64,000 nt of DNA from [Actinomadura] parvosata subsp. kistnae (GTDB lineage Bacteria; Actinomycetota; Actinomycetes; Streptosporangiales; Streptosporangiaceae). Positions 1 through 7,780 of the stretch are shown here, one piece after another (position 1 is the stretch's first letter; each line of letters opens with the position of its first letter). Under the pieces are notes generated by a model. The model did no database searches. It was not told the origin of the DNA and saw nothing but the letters and a program-made list of their open reading frames with translations. The translations under genes and the position numbers were made by a program. Location: contig NZ_OOHJ01000030.1 in the NCBI RefSeq assembly GCF_900323885.1, positions 62,001-126,000 on the forward strand, in the 5' to 3' direction.

Positions 1-2
1 CG

Positions 3-587
3 ATCATTGACCTGTTCAGCCGCTACGTCGTCGGCTGGATGGTCGCCTCCCGCGAGTCCGCCGGCCTGGCCCGGCACCTCATCGAAGCGACCGCCCGCAA
101 GCACGGCATCGACGCGGGCACCCTCACTCTGCACGCCGATCGCGGCAGCTCGATGACCTCCAAAACGCTGGCCGAACTCCTCATCGACCTGGGCGTGGCC
201 AAGTCCCACTCCCGGCCCCGCACCTCCAACGACAACCCGCACGTCGAAGCGAGTTTCAAAACGCTGAAGTACTGTCCCGCCTTCCCCGCCCGGTTCGGCT
301 CGATCGAGCACGCCCGCGTCTTCTGCCAGGAGTTCTACGCCTGGTACAACCGGGACCACTTCCACTCCGGGATCGGCTACCACCACCCCATCGACGTGCA
401 CTACGGCCGCGCCGCCGCCATCCGTGACCGGCGCGCCACCGTCCTGACCGCTGCCCACACCGCCCATCCCGAACGGTTCGCCAGCGGCGGCCTGCCCACC
501 CCGCCCGACCTGCCCGGCCCCGCCTGGATCAACAAGCCCAAGACCGACGAAGCGAAGGACGCCACAGAGAAGACAACACAGAATTAG
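3..587 (+). CDS. IS3-type transposase OrfB, C-terminal part (5' end outside window)
   Basis: The reading frame is open from the left edge and ends with TAG at 585-587. The protein shows the C-terminal half of an rve/DDE integrase core: a DLFSRYVVGW strand near the edge, HADRGSS (second catalytic Asp) at about residue 49 of the visible part, and an E-containing region followed by FYAWYNRDHFHSGIGY, typical of IS3-group OrfB. The tail after the catalytic domain is unusually long (about 60 residues ending in Lys/Thr-rich sequence). It catalyses cut-and-paste or copy-out transposition of its element. It marks the left edge of the window as mobile DNA. No function in host physiology is expected. 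Confidence 0.85.
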   Translation: MIDLFSRYVVGWMVASRESAGLARHLIEATARKHGIDAGTLTLHADRGSSMTSKTLAELLIDLGVAKSHSRPRTSNDNPHVEASFKTLKYCPAFPARFGSIEHARVFCQEFYAWYNRDHFHSGIGYHHPIDVHYGRAAAIRDRRATVLTAAHTAHPERFASGGLPTPPDLPGPAWINKPKTDEAKDATEKTTQN

Positions 588-839
588 CCCAGCTCAACTG
601 CCTTGATCAGATTGACAGGTTCCGAAGCGCTTTCCCAGCTTTTTCAGGGCGCGCATACCGAGCCCCTGAAGGCTCGTCTCCTATCAAGCCCGCGAGTTCC
701 TCGTCCAGACGACGCCACGCAGGGGTCTTCCTCCAGCGCGAAGACGCTTCTGATCGCCTGTATCAGCAGTCGCTTGAGTCACACAGGCCACCTAATCCCG
801 CCCTCACGAGGAACGTCGTGTCAATGGCCTTTGAGTTCT

Positions 840-2511
840 GGCTCTGGCACAGAGTCCGTGAAGTCATGGGCCGAGCAGCACACGACGGCGGAGAAGCTCG
901 AAGTTGGCTCTGCCGTACATCTGCCTCTTGATCGCCTTGATTCGGCACACAGCACCCTCGACAGCGCCACTGTTCCAGTCCAGCGTTAGTCCGTTGCGTA
1001 CGGCGTCGTAGTCCTTGAGCAGGCCGTCGGCGAAGCCCTGCATCTGGGTGATACCGCTGGTCTGTGCGTTGGCGATCCATGTGTCGAGGTGCTGGCCTTG
1101 ACGATGACGGAGCATCCCGGCGAAGTCGCTGACGAGTTGATCGACAGCCTTCAAGGTCTGGCAGCGGTCGAGGATCTGGGCCAGGTCTGCCTGCTCTTGC
1201 TCGCTTCGCTTGTCGGCGGGGCGGATGATCCATCCGGTGACCTGCCGAGGTTTGGGCGTGCTCACCGGGGTGGCGCTAGGTGGGGTGACGTTGTCGCGCC
1301 AGGTGTGCAGCAACCGGCGTACCGTCCGTTCGCTGCCACGGTATCCGCGCTGGCGCAGTTCCTGGGTCAGCCAGGCGGCGTTTGTGCAGCCCTCCTGCCA
1401 GCGCTGGGCGAGGTAGCCGACGTGCTGGTCGAGCATGCTCTCGCGTCGGGTGGGCTGGGTGAGCAACTCCTCGGCGGTGGCGGCGCGGACGTAGCGCAGG
1501 ACGGTCTTGTGGTCCAGGTTGAGTGCTCTGCAGATCGCGGTGGTACCCACGCCCTTGCCCCACAGGGCGTGCACCTCGGCGTGCCGCTGCCTGGTCTGCT
1601 CGGCACGCCGTCCTTGACCTGCCACGCTGGACGGCGGTGCCGGCTGAGCGACGGTGTCCTGCGCGGGTTGCTCACGCAGACACATGCGGTGGGCGCGGAC
1701 CACCCGGTCGACGGCCGTGGTCAGGTTGAACAGCAGGTGCCAGCGATCCGCCACCTGGATCGCCTCGGGAGCACCAAGACGGCCGCCCTCGGCATACCCG
1801 CCCGCGCGGTCACGGCAGATGACCTCGACGCCGGGATGCTCACGCAGCCACGCGGCGAAGGTATCGCTCAGCCGATCGGGCAGCAGGTCGATGGGCCGGT
1901 GGCTATCCATGTCGACCACGACGCTTCCGTAGTTGCTGCCCTTACGGAAGGCGAAGTCGTCCACCCCGAGCACCGAGCAGGCCGGAGCCTTAGGAAGAGG
2001 CATCGCCATGATCAAGCGCAACAAGGTCATCCGCGACACCTCGGCAGCCAACCGCCGGGTGAGCCTGGCGCCGGGGCGACCACCCAGCGCCAACGCGACC
2101 GCCTCCAGCCATCGGCGCAACAGCAGCGTGCGCCGGGCATGCGGCACCGTCAGACCCGGCACCTGTTCAGCGAAGGTCTTACGCGGGCACTGCCGGTTGT
2201 CGCAAAAGAAGCGTCGCACGCGTAAGCAGATCACCGCCTCGCGCCCTCCGAGAGCGGCATCCGACAACGACCGCTCATAGCGGCTGTGGACCCGGCCGGA
2301 CGGCTGCCCGCACCCGGGACAGCACGTAGTAGTCCACGGACACGAGGCCGCTATCCGAACACCCTTGCCTTTCGCGGCGATCTGCTCGATGCGGAGATCA
2401 GCCAGGTGAGGCAGGAGAACCCTCAGACCATGATCACTGCACCCGAAACATGATCATCGGCGATGATGTTCGACGCCAACTTTTGATCATCACGGACTTT
2501 GTGCCAGAGCC
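840..2511 (-). mobile_element. ISL3-family insertion sequence with 22-bp terminal inverted repeats
   Basis: The ends are 22-bp inverted repeats, GGCTCTGGCACAGAGTCCGT.. at 840-861 and its complement at 2490-2511, differing at one position. They flank a single ISL3-type transposase gene on the minus strand. The expected 8-bp target duplication was looked for: the bases outside the two ends do not match, so the insertion may be old or the flanks rearranged. Length (1.67 kb) is slightly long for the family. Confidence 0.85.
864..2426 (-). CDS. ISL3-family transposase
   Basis: This is a DDE transposase of the ISL3 family. The frame starting at a TTG at 2267 (467 aa) covers the catalytic core, including the GVDDFAFRKG strand with the first Asp, CRDRAGGYAEG, ADRWHLLFN and a C-terminal LLRRRVLLGP tail usual for the family. 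The frame stays open upstream of 2267 and encodes the zinc-binding CCPGCGQPSGRVHSRYER segment that normally precedes this point, plus a VLLPHLADLRIE N-terminus. The true start therefore lies upstream. No ATG or GTG is available there; the CTG at 2424-2426 is my best guess for the start. The catalytic region looks intact. Confidence 0.8.
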   Translation of the reverse strand: MRVLLPHLADLRIEQIAAKGKGVRIAASCPWTTTCCPGCGQPSGRVHSRYERSLSDAALGGREAVICLRVRRFFCDNRQCPRKTFAEQVPGLTVPHARRTLLLRRWLEAVALALGGRPGARLTRRLAAEVSRMTLLRLIMAMPLPKAPACSVLGVDDFAFRKGSNYGSVVVDMDSHRPIDLLPDRLSDTFAAWLREHPGVEVICRDRAGGYAEGGRLGAPEAIQVADRWHLLFNLTTAVDRVVRAHRMCLREQPAQDTVAQPAPPSSVAGQGRRAEQTRQRHAEVHALWGKGVGTTAICRALNLDHKTVLRYVRAATAEELLTQPTRRESMLDQHVGYLAQRWQEGCTNAAWLTQELRQRGYRGSERTVRRLLHTWRDNVTPPSATPVSTPKPRQVTGWIIRPADKRSEQEQADLAQILDRCQTLKAVDQLVSDFAGMLRHRQGQHLDTWIANAQTSGITQMQGFADGLLKDYDAVRNGLTLDWNSGAVEGAVCRIKAIKRQMYGRANFELLRRRVLLGP

Positions 2512-2922
2512 AGCTTTTCACGGCCGCCGTCAACGTCGATACGGGACAGAAGGGAGCAGGCGTAAAGCTTTACCCAACGCGGGGGCCCTTGCTGGCACGG
2601 CGCTTCTCGCCCGAGAGAGTCCCGACACGTGGACATCCGCTTTGCCCTACTTGCACTCCCTTTGGGGAAATATGTACCTTTATCTGCGCGGCATCTATGA
2701 ACGAACTTCTCGGATGCCGCCTTTCTTGACCGGACCGCGTGCCGTTTCCAGCACTGTCGTGCGACGGCGCTCGGCCGCCGAGTCCGCAGACCTGTGGAGC
2801 CGGGGACCCACCGTTCCTGGGGTGAATCGGACGCCAGCCAGACTGCGCCCGTAGGGCACTTCCAGTCCCGAACCCGTCAGCTAACCCGGTAGGCGGCATG
2901 GAAGCAAGGAGTCAACACCCCC
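2512..2922. other. gene-free stretch before the muramidase gene
   Basis: Short ORFs in this stretch lack family resemblance, lack ribosome binding sites and overlap one another on both strands. The only clear signal is an AAGGAG-like ribosome binding site a little upstream of the ATG at 2923. I see no other structure. Confidence 0.5.
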
Positions 2923-3648
2923 ATGCCCAACTACAAGCGCTTCAGCATTGCCATAGCGGGAGCCCTCCTGGCCGGAACCGCAGCCGTCACCGGCGTGACA
3001 GGGACGGCGTTCGCCGAGACCGCTGGCCACGACGCCACCCACAGTGCTCAGCACGAAGCCAAGTCGTTCACCTACGGCGTGGACGTCTCCCGATACGAGT
3101 CCGACTACAACTGGAGCGCCAGCCCTGCCAAGTTCGGCATCATCAAGGCCACCGAGGGCACGAGCTTCCGCGACGCCTCGTTCGCCCGGCACTGGGGCGA
3201 GCTGGACCGGAAGGGAATCGTGCGCGGGGCCTACCACTACGGCCACCCCGGAAACGACCCCATCGCCGAGGCCGACTACTTCCTGTCCCTGGTGAACTCC
3301 CAGCCCGCCAAGGCCGGCGACCTGCTCGTCCTGGACCTGGAGACCACCGACGGCAAGTCCGTCGCCGAAGTCAACGCCTGGGCCAAGGCCTGGCTGTCCC
3401 ATGTGAAGGCCAAGACCGGGGTCACCCCGATGCTGTACAGCGGCTGGAACTTCGCCAACACCTACGGCAAGGGCCTGGCGGGCTACCCTCTCTGGGTCGC
3501 TCACTACAGCAAGCCCCAGGGCCAGCTCACCCCACCTGCCGACTGGAAGTCCTGGACCATCCACCAGTACACCGACTCTCCTGTCGACCAGAACGTCTCC
3601 GCGCTCACTCCCGAGCAGTTGCGGGGCCTTGGCCGACCGGCCGCGTAG
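2923..3648 (+). CDS. secreted GH25-family muramidase (lysozyme)
   Basis: The 241-aa product starts with a Sec signal peptide (Lys/Arg, a hydrophobic stretch at about residues 8-25, cleavage near TAFAET). The rest is one glycoside hydrolase 25 domain. GVDVSRYE opens the first strand with the family Asp, FGIIKATEG follows, and LLVLDLETTDG holds the DxE pair expected to act in catalysis. The C-terminal HQYTDSP is the usual last strand. Such enzymes cleave the MurNAc-GlcNAc bond of peptidoglycan outside the cell; there is no cell-wall binding domain. The ATG at 2923 was chosen because of the AAGGAG-type site upstream and the complete signal peptide. It stands alone, closed by a hairpin at 3676. 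Confidence 0.9.
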   Translation: MPNYKRFSIAIAGALLAGTAAVTGVTGTAFAETAGHDATHSAQHEAKSFTYGVDVSRYESDYNWSASPAKFGIIKATEGTSFRDASFARHWGELDRKGIVRGAYHYGHPGNDPIAEADYFLSLVNSQPAKAGDLLVLDLETTDGKSVAEVNAWAKAWLSHVKAKTGVTPMLYSGWNFANTYGKGLAGYPLWVAHYSKPQGQLTPPADWKSWTIHQYTDSPVDQNVSALTPEQLRGLGRPAA

Positions 3649-3675
3649 GGACGTAGACGAGCACCGACCATCTCT

Positions 3676-3702
3676 GGGGCTGAGGACTCGGTTCTCAGCC
3701 CC
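3676..3702 (+). terminator. hairpin downstream of the muramidase gene
   Basis: GGGGCTGAG is followed after 9 bases by CTCAGCCCC, a perfect 9-bp stem 28 bp past the GH25 stop codon. No T-run follows, as is common in high-GC actinobacteria. It sits between convergent genes and could serve both. Confidence 0.65.
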
Positions 3703-3710
3703 CACTGGTC

Positions 3711-4010
3711 CTAACGGCGCTCGCAGGCCACGCCGTCACCATCCCGATCCTGATAACAGCCATACTCGTGGTCGACACTACGTATGTATGGGCCATCACC
3801 CTGGGCGTTGACCTCCCGCAGATGTGCGGTATTTGGCGCCAGACCAGTTCCCGGCTGCCCCGAGCGCTGTGAGGCCGGCCCCTCCGACCTGGTCTCTTGC
3901 TTGTCCTCTTCGTCCTCGGACGGTTGCTCCGTCGGCCGGGCTGCCCCGGCTGCGTTGTCTCCTTGAACCGGTACACCTTCAGCGTGACTCCGTCTCTCGG
4001 GTTGGGCCAT
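3711..4010 (-). CDS. small protein with C-terminal excalibur-like motif, probably a fragment
   Basis: The C-terminus reads CYQDRDGDGVACE, the hallmark of the excalibur calcium-binding motif found at the end of extracytoplasmic actinobacterial proteins. The stretch before it is Gln/Glu/Ser-rich and low-complexity, like a linker. The frame is open further upstream to 4169 and the added residues (ADFADGRASAELDVREKP) look coded but do not continue into a signal peptide or a domain I recognise. I take this as the tail of a once longer secreted protein or a fusion of remnants. The ATG at 4010 is only one possible start. Confidence 0.4.
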   Translation of the reverse strand: MAQPERRSHAEGVPVQGDNAAGAARPTEQPSEDEEDKQETRSEGPASQRSGQPGTGLAPNTAHLREVNAQGDGPYIRSVDHEYGCYQDRDGDGVACERR

Positions 4011-4187
4011 GGTCGAGGCGGCGCGCCGGACCACCTCGACGGTGAGCGCGGCGGGCTTCTCCCGGACGTCCAGCTCGGCGGAGGCGCGGCCGTCCGCGAA
4101 ATCAGCCCGCACGGTGCTCGACGCCGCGCCACCCAGTGCGCGGCCCGGCCTCGGCATGGTGAGCCGCATTCCAGGCCCCGATAGCGG

Positions 4188-4922
4188 TCAACGGCTGAGC
4201 AGGTAGCGACCGGGCGAGGTGCCGACCGTGCGACGGAAGGCCGCCAGGAAGGCGCTCGCCGTGGCGTACCCCACGCTGTGCGCCACCCGCGACACCGGCT
4301 GCCCCTCGGCCAGCAGCGGCAGGGCGGCGCGCAGGCGTACCTGCGTGCGCCAGTGATCGAAGCTCATGCCCGTGTCGCGCACGAACAGCCGGGTCAGCGT
4401 GCGCCTGCTCACGCCCGCCGCGCGGGCGTGAGCCTCCAGGCTGCGCGGATCGGCCGGGTCCACCAGGAGGGCGGCCGCCACCGCCCGGACGCGCTCGTCG
4501 GTGGGCTCAGGCACGTCGATGGGCCGGGTGGGCAGCGGGCGCAGCAGGTCGGGCAGCACGGCCTCGGCGCGCAGGCGCGCGTCGTCGGCGAGATCAGGAC
4601 GCGCCAGGTACCCGATCAGCTCGGCCAGCAGGCCGTCGACGCCCACGGCGGTGGGCTCCGGCCAGTCCAGCGGGCAGCGCTCCGGCGTCAGGTACAGGCT
4701 GCACAGCACCGCGTCGCGGGTCGCGCCGGTCGCGTGGGTGACGCCTGCGGGCAGCCACAGCGCCCTGGTGGGCGGCAGCACCCAGTACACCTCGCCCACG
4801 TTGACGCTCAGCACCCCGCGCCTGGTCCAAGCGAGCTGGTGATGGGTGTGGTGGTGCGGTGGTATCCACTCCCCCGGGGCCAGCGGGAAGTGGCCGACGA
4901 TGATCGCGCCCATGTCCTCCAT
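4188..4922 (-). CDS. AraC-family transcriptional regulator
   Basis: The N-terminal third is a cupin-type sensor domain (HHHTHHQLAW, then VLPPTRALWLPAGVTH). The C-terminal 100 residues are the paired AraC helix-turn-helix: RSLEAHARAAGVSRRTLTRLF and then VSRVAHSVGYATASAFLAAFRR. An earlier in-frame ATG at 4973 exists but would leave only 11 bp to the divergent transporter start at 4985; the ATG at 4922 leaves room for a promoter, so it is preferred. The divergent layout with an MFS exporter (now broken) suggests it was the local activator or repressor of that exporter. The ligand is unknown. Confidence 0.8.
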   Translation of the reverse strand: MEDMGAIIVGHFPLAPGEWIPPHHHTHHQLAWTRRGVLSVNVGEVYWVLPPTRALWLPAGVTHATGATRDAVLCSLYLTPERCPLDWPEPTAVGVDGLLAELIGYLARPDLADDARLRAEAVLPDLLRPLPTRPIDVPEPTDERVRAVAAALLVDPADPRSLEAHARAAGVSRRTLTRLFVRDTGMSFDHWRTQVRLRAALPLLAEGQPVSRVAHSVGYATASAFLAAFRRTVGTSPGRYLLSR

Positions 4923-4984
4923 ACGACATAGTTTGGCCTCATCGCGGATGGTGGCCAACGGCGGGTGAACCATAGCGTCGGCGG

Positions 4985-6110
4985 GTGCCCATGATCGTGT
5001 TGTGCCTTGTCCAGCTCATGCTCGTGCTCGACGACACTGTCGTAAGCGTGGCCCTGCCCAGCATCCGGGACGAGCTGGGTTTCAGCGCCTCCGAGCTGCC
5101 CTGGGTCGTCAACGCCTACTTCCTGGCCTTCGGCGGGCTGCTGCTTCTGTGCGGCCGGATGGCCGACCTGCTCGGCCGCCGCCGCGTCTTCCTCATCGGG
5201 GTAGCACTGTTCGGGGTGGCCAGCCTGGCCTGCGGGCTCGCCCAGGAGCTGTGGCAACTCGTGATCGGACGATTCGTCCAGGGCTCCGGCTCCGCGATGG
5301 CCAGCCCCCCGGCCATGTCCATGATCACACTGTTGTACCCGGAGGCTCGGGAGCGGGCCAGGGCACTGGGCATCTGGGGCGGCATCGCGGCCCTCGGCGG
5401 GACCTCGGGCCTGGTGCTGTCCGGGGCGCTGACCGACCTGGCGTCCTGGCGATGGATCTTCCTGATCAACCTGCCCGTCGTCGCCGTAACCCTGGCCCTG
5501 CTCCCGCGCCTGATCCCCGAGTCCCGCGCTCCTGGCCGGCGCCGCCTGGACGTTCCCGGCGCGACGCTGATCACCGGAGCCGCGGTGTCCTTGGTGTACG
5601 GGCTCCTTCGGGCCGGCGAGGAAGGCTGGGGTGACCATCTCGTCATCGGCGCCGTCGTCCTGTCCGCTGCCCTGGCCGTGGCGTTCCTGGCGGCCGAGTC
5701 ACGGGCGGGGCGCCTCTGGTTCCGGGCTCGTTCCTGGCGTCGCGGACCCGTGCGGTCGCCAACGGCGCGACCCTGCTGTTCTCGATGGCGATGTACGCGA
5801 TGGCGTTCCTGCTGATGATCCAGATCCAGACTGCTCTGGGGTACGGCCCGCTCCTGGCCGGCATCGCCTACCTGCCTTACGGCGCCGGCATCCTGGCGGG
5901 CATGTGGCTGTCGTCCCGCCTCTGGCTCAGGATCGGGACGCGGCGGGCGCTCCTGCTGGCGTTCCTGGTCGACATCGCCGCCTGCTCCTGCTGTCCGGGG
6001 TGACGGCGGGGGACTCCTACGCCGCCCACGTCCTGCCCGGCATGCTCGTCCTGAGCGTCGGCAACGGCCTGAGCCTGCCCGTCCTGGCCGCGACCGCCCA
6101 TGAGCCTTGA
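4985..6110 (+). pseudogene. MFS drug-type exporter, frameshifted and 3'-truncated
   Basis: The first 240 residues are a good 14-TM-type MFS exporter: LVLDDTVVSVALPSIRDELG in TM1 (the D-x-T-V-V-x-x-A-L-P motif C) and GRMADLLGRRR in the loop after TM2. Near 5710 the homology jumps to another frame (APLVPGSFLASRTRAV... MAMYAMAFLLM), and near 5980 it jumps again (LLLLSGVTAGDSYAAH). It stops at 6110 after ATAHEP, about 100 residues short of a full transporter. Two frameshifts and the truncation point to a dead gene, although single-base assembly errors in G/C runs could explain the shifts. It is divergent from the AraC gene. Confidence 0.75.
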
Positions 6111-6263
6111 GGTCACAAGCGGATGATCCAGTCGTCGCCCGCGAGGACGTCAGACCCTCGCTGGGATGACCCAGTTGATCAGGAAGTCGTGCATGTCCGG
6201 TTGCGCAAGCTGCGTTCCAGGCGGCCTCCTCTGGTGCGGATGGGCTCGCGCCGAGATCCTGCT

Positions 6264-6728
6264 TCAGGGCGCAGCGGAATCGAACTCGTGCGCGCGGGGC
6301 CCGGGCGCCGGACACGCCCGCAGCGCCGTAAGCCGTCGCCGCAGCGCAACGGCGAGGATGACCAGCGAACTCACCGCGAGGACCGGTTGCAGGGGTGCGA
6401 AGTACGTCAGAGCCCCGGACGTGCCCAGAGCCAGCACGACGAGCTTGTTGCAGACCGGGCAGCCGACGGCGAACGCCGAGATCAAGGCGCCGATGAGAGC
6501 TTTGGACTCTTGAGGAGCGCGCACCCGGACAGGAGCCACATAGGTGGCGGCGATCAAGCCTGTAAGGGCTGCGGCGGTCACCCAGACCGGGTAGTTCCAC
6601 CACTGCACCGGCGTCATCCGGCTGAACCACGAGGTTGCGATGATCGCCGTGGGTACGCCGATCAGAGCCGCGGCGATCACAGTCACCACACCAGCGACAG
6701 CCCATTGCCGCCCGGTCCACAAGCGCAT
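6264..6728 (-). CDS. small integral membrane protein with a CPVCNK motif
   Basis: This 154-aa protein has about four hydrophobic segments: residues 8-30, 46-66, 78-103 and 106-128. Between two of them is AVGCPVCNKLVVLALGTSGAL. A CxxC pair set in a membrane protein next to copper genes suggests thiol redox work or metal relay, but I know no proven function for the family. It starts 25 bp from a strong palindrome (6753-6770) that it shares with the divergent universal stress gene at 6826, so both are probably controlled from that site. The tail is Arg/Pro-rich. Confidence 0.6.
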   Translation of the reverse strand: MRLWTGRQWAVAGVVTVIAAALIGVPTAIIATSWFSRMTPVQWWNYPVWVTAAALTGLIAATYVAPVRVRAPQESKALIGALISAFAVGCPVCNKLVVLALGTSGALTYFAPLQPVLAVSSLVILAVALRRRLTALRACPAPGPRAHEFDSAAP

Positions 6729-6752
6729 GACCCAGCTCCAGCCGATAGATAG

Positions 6753-6770
6753 CTACTATGGACCGTAGTG
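6753..6770. promoter_or_regulatory. palindromic operator, putative BlaI site
   Basis: The sequence contains ACTATGGACCGTAGT, an interrupted palindrome of the form ACTAYGGNCCRTAGT, and also reads as CTAC-N8-GTAG. It lies between divergent genes (starts at 6728 and 6826). The same CTAC-N8-GTAG frame recurs in front of the BlaI gene at 18232 and before the second ATPase at 18788. Assignment to BlaI is inference from this co-occurrence. Confidence 0.5.
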
Positions 6771-6825
6771 ACATAACGCCGCGACGGCAAGAACGGCCTT
6801 CCGGGCTGGAGGCAGGTGGTGGCGC

Positions 6826-7347
6826 ATGAACAGCGACAGCTACCGGCATCTCGAGAGTGATTCGAGGCCACGCGTACTGGTCGCGCTGGACGGCTCGCTG
6901 GCGGGTTTTGCCGCCTTGCGCCATGCGGTCGGCGAGGCCCGGCGGCGCGGCGCCCATCTGTACGCGATCCGCGTGCTGCCGGGCGCCGGCGTTCTGCCTG
7001 GCCTCGACGACGACCATGATCTCTTCCTGCTCATGCGAGAGGGAGTATGGACCTCGGTCCGGGAGGCGCTCGGCGAGGTTCCTGCCGACATCGAGATGCA
7101 CGCGCTGGTCGCCCGGGGCAGCCCAGGACCGGCACTCGTCGGCCTTGCCCATCGAGACAATGATCTGCTGGTGCTGGGCGGAGGAGAAGGAAACTGGCTG
7201 CGCCGATGGCGTGGTGCGGCTACGAGTCGCTATTGCGTCACGCATTGTCGGTGTCCGGTACTCACCGTGCCGCTGCCACCATCGCTGCAGGCTCTGTACC
7301 GCTCCAGGGGGCGCCGACGCGAGTGGGGCCGTCTCCTTGAGGGCTGA
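6826..7347 (+). CDS. universal stress protein (single Usp domain)
   Basis: The 173-aa product has one UspA fold at about residues 14-150. It begins with RVLVALDGSLAG (first strand and ATP-contact Asp). The later glycine-rich loop is LVLGGGEGNWLRRWRGAATSRYC, a divergent form of the G-2X-G-9X-G nucleotide motif, followed by CPVLTVP. An extra basic tail follows. Usp proteins help cells survive starvation and low oxygen. It is transcribed away from the CPVCNK membrane protein and shares the palindrome at 6753. It is separate from the tandem-Usp proteins of the right block. Confidence 0.85.
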   Translation: MNSDSYRHLESDSRPRVLVALDGSLAGFAALRHAVGEARRRGAHLYAIRVLPGAGVLPGLDDDHDLFLLMREGVWTSVREALGEVPADIEMHALVARGSPGPALVGLAHRDNDLLVLGGGEGNWLRRWRGAATSRYCVTHCRCPVLTVPLPPSLQALYRSRGRRREWGRLLEG

Positions 7348-7439
7348 TGGCATGCACATCCGTATCGGCCCTCGCACGGCGGTGACGACCGCCCGCACGA
7401 GCTCCGCCGCCCGCCCCATCAGGCCAAGAGCACAGAGGA

Positions 7440-7454
7440 GGGACTTTAGGCCCT
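7440..7454. promoter_or_regulatory. DosR/DevR-type box
   Basis: GGGACTTTAGGCCCT matches the mycobacterial DevR consensus GGGACTTTAGTCCC at all but one or two positions. It lies about 100 bp before the small membrane gene at 7553 that leads into the copper ATPase. The DevR protein encoded at 43010 has the DNA-contact residues needed to read such a site, so hypoxic control of this copper unit is likely. Confidence 0.65.
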
Positions 7455-7518
7455 GTTACTCATTACCTTCTGCCGTTCTTGGCGGGACAACCGCTGGTCA
7501 GACTTAATCGCAAGTCTC

Positions 7519-7534
7519 CTATCTTAACTAGTAG
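7519..7534. promoter_or_regulatory. imperfect dyad CTAT-N8-GTAG, possible BlaI site
   Basis: CTATCTTAACTAGTAG has the spacing seen at 6753, 18232 and 18788 with one arm mismatch. It ends 18 bp before the ATG at 7553 and overlaps the expected core promoter or leader of the copper ATPase unit. An AGGAGG ribosome binding site follows it. Confidence 0.35.
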
Positions 7535-7552
7535 AAGGAGCAGGAGGTAGTC

Positions 7553-7780
7553 ATGATCAAGCAACATCTCGTGCTGGCTGGCGTGGCGGCCGTCGTGGCG
7601 GTCGTGGCCGTCTGGGCCGGAGCGCCCGTGAGCACGGTCCTCCTCGTGGTGCTGTTCCTGGCATGCCCGGTAATGATGATTTTCATGATGCGGTCCATGA
7701 GCGGTGACCACACCGGCCGCGGTCACGACCCGGCCGAGCACGGTCAGGGGCGGGGCCCCCAGGGGACGGACGTGTCATGA
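7553..7780 (+). CDS. 75-aa membrane protein preceding the copper ATPase
   Basis: Two hydrophobic helices (residues 6-24 and 26-47) are followed by a His/Gly-rich cytoplasmic or external tail (SGDHTGRGHDPAEHGQG). The second helix has CPVMMIFMMRSM, a Cys plus several Met, which is the sort of side chain set that binds cuprous copper. It resembles small DUF2933-like proteins seen with copper exporters, but I cannot assign it firmly. The stop codon overlaps the start of the ATPase gene by 4 bp (ATGA), so the two are translated together. The AGGAGG site upstream supports the start. Confidence 0.7.
   Translation: MIKQHLVLAGVAAVVAVVAVWAGAPVSTVLLVVLFLACPVMMIFMMRSMSGDHTGRGHDPAEHGQGRGPQGTDVS

Noticed and set aside
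603..989. 128-codon ORF crossing the ISL3 end
   Set aside because: It runs from IS3 flanking DNA across the ISL3 terminal repeat into the transposase; no family resemblance or ribosome site.
1089..2225. 378-codon ORF on the plus strand
   Set aside because: It lies opposite the ISL3 transposase, has no domain and shows the composition of an antisense shadow.
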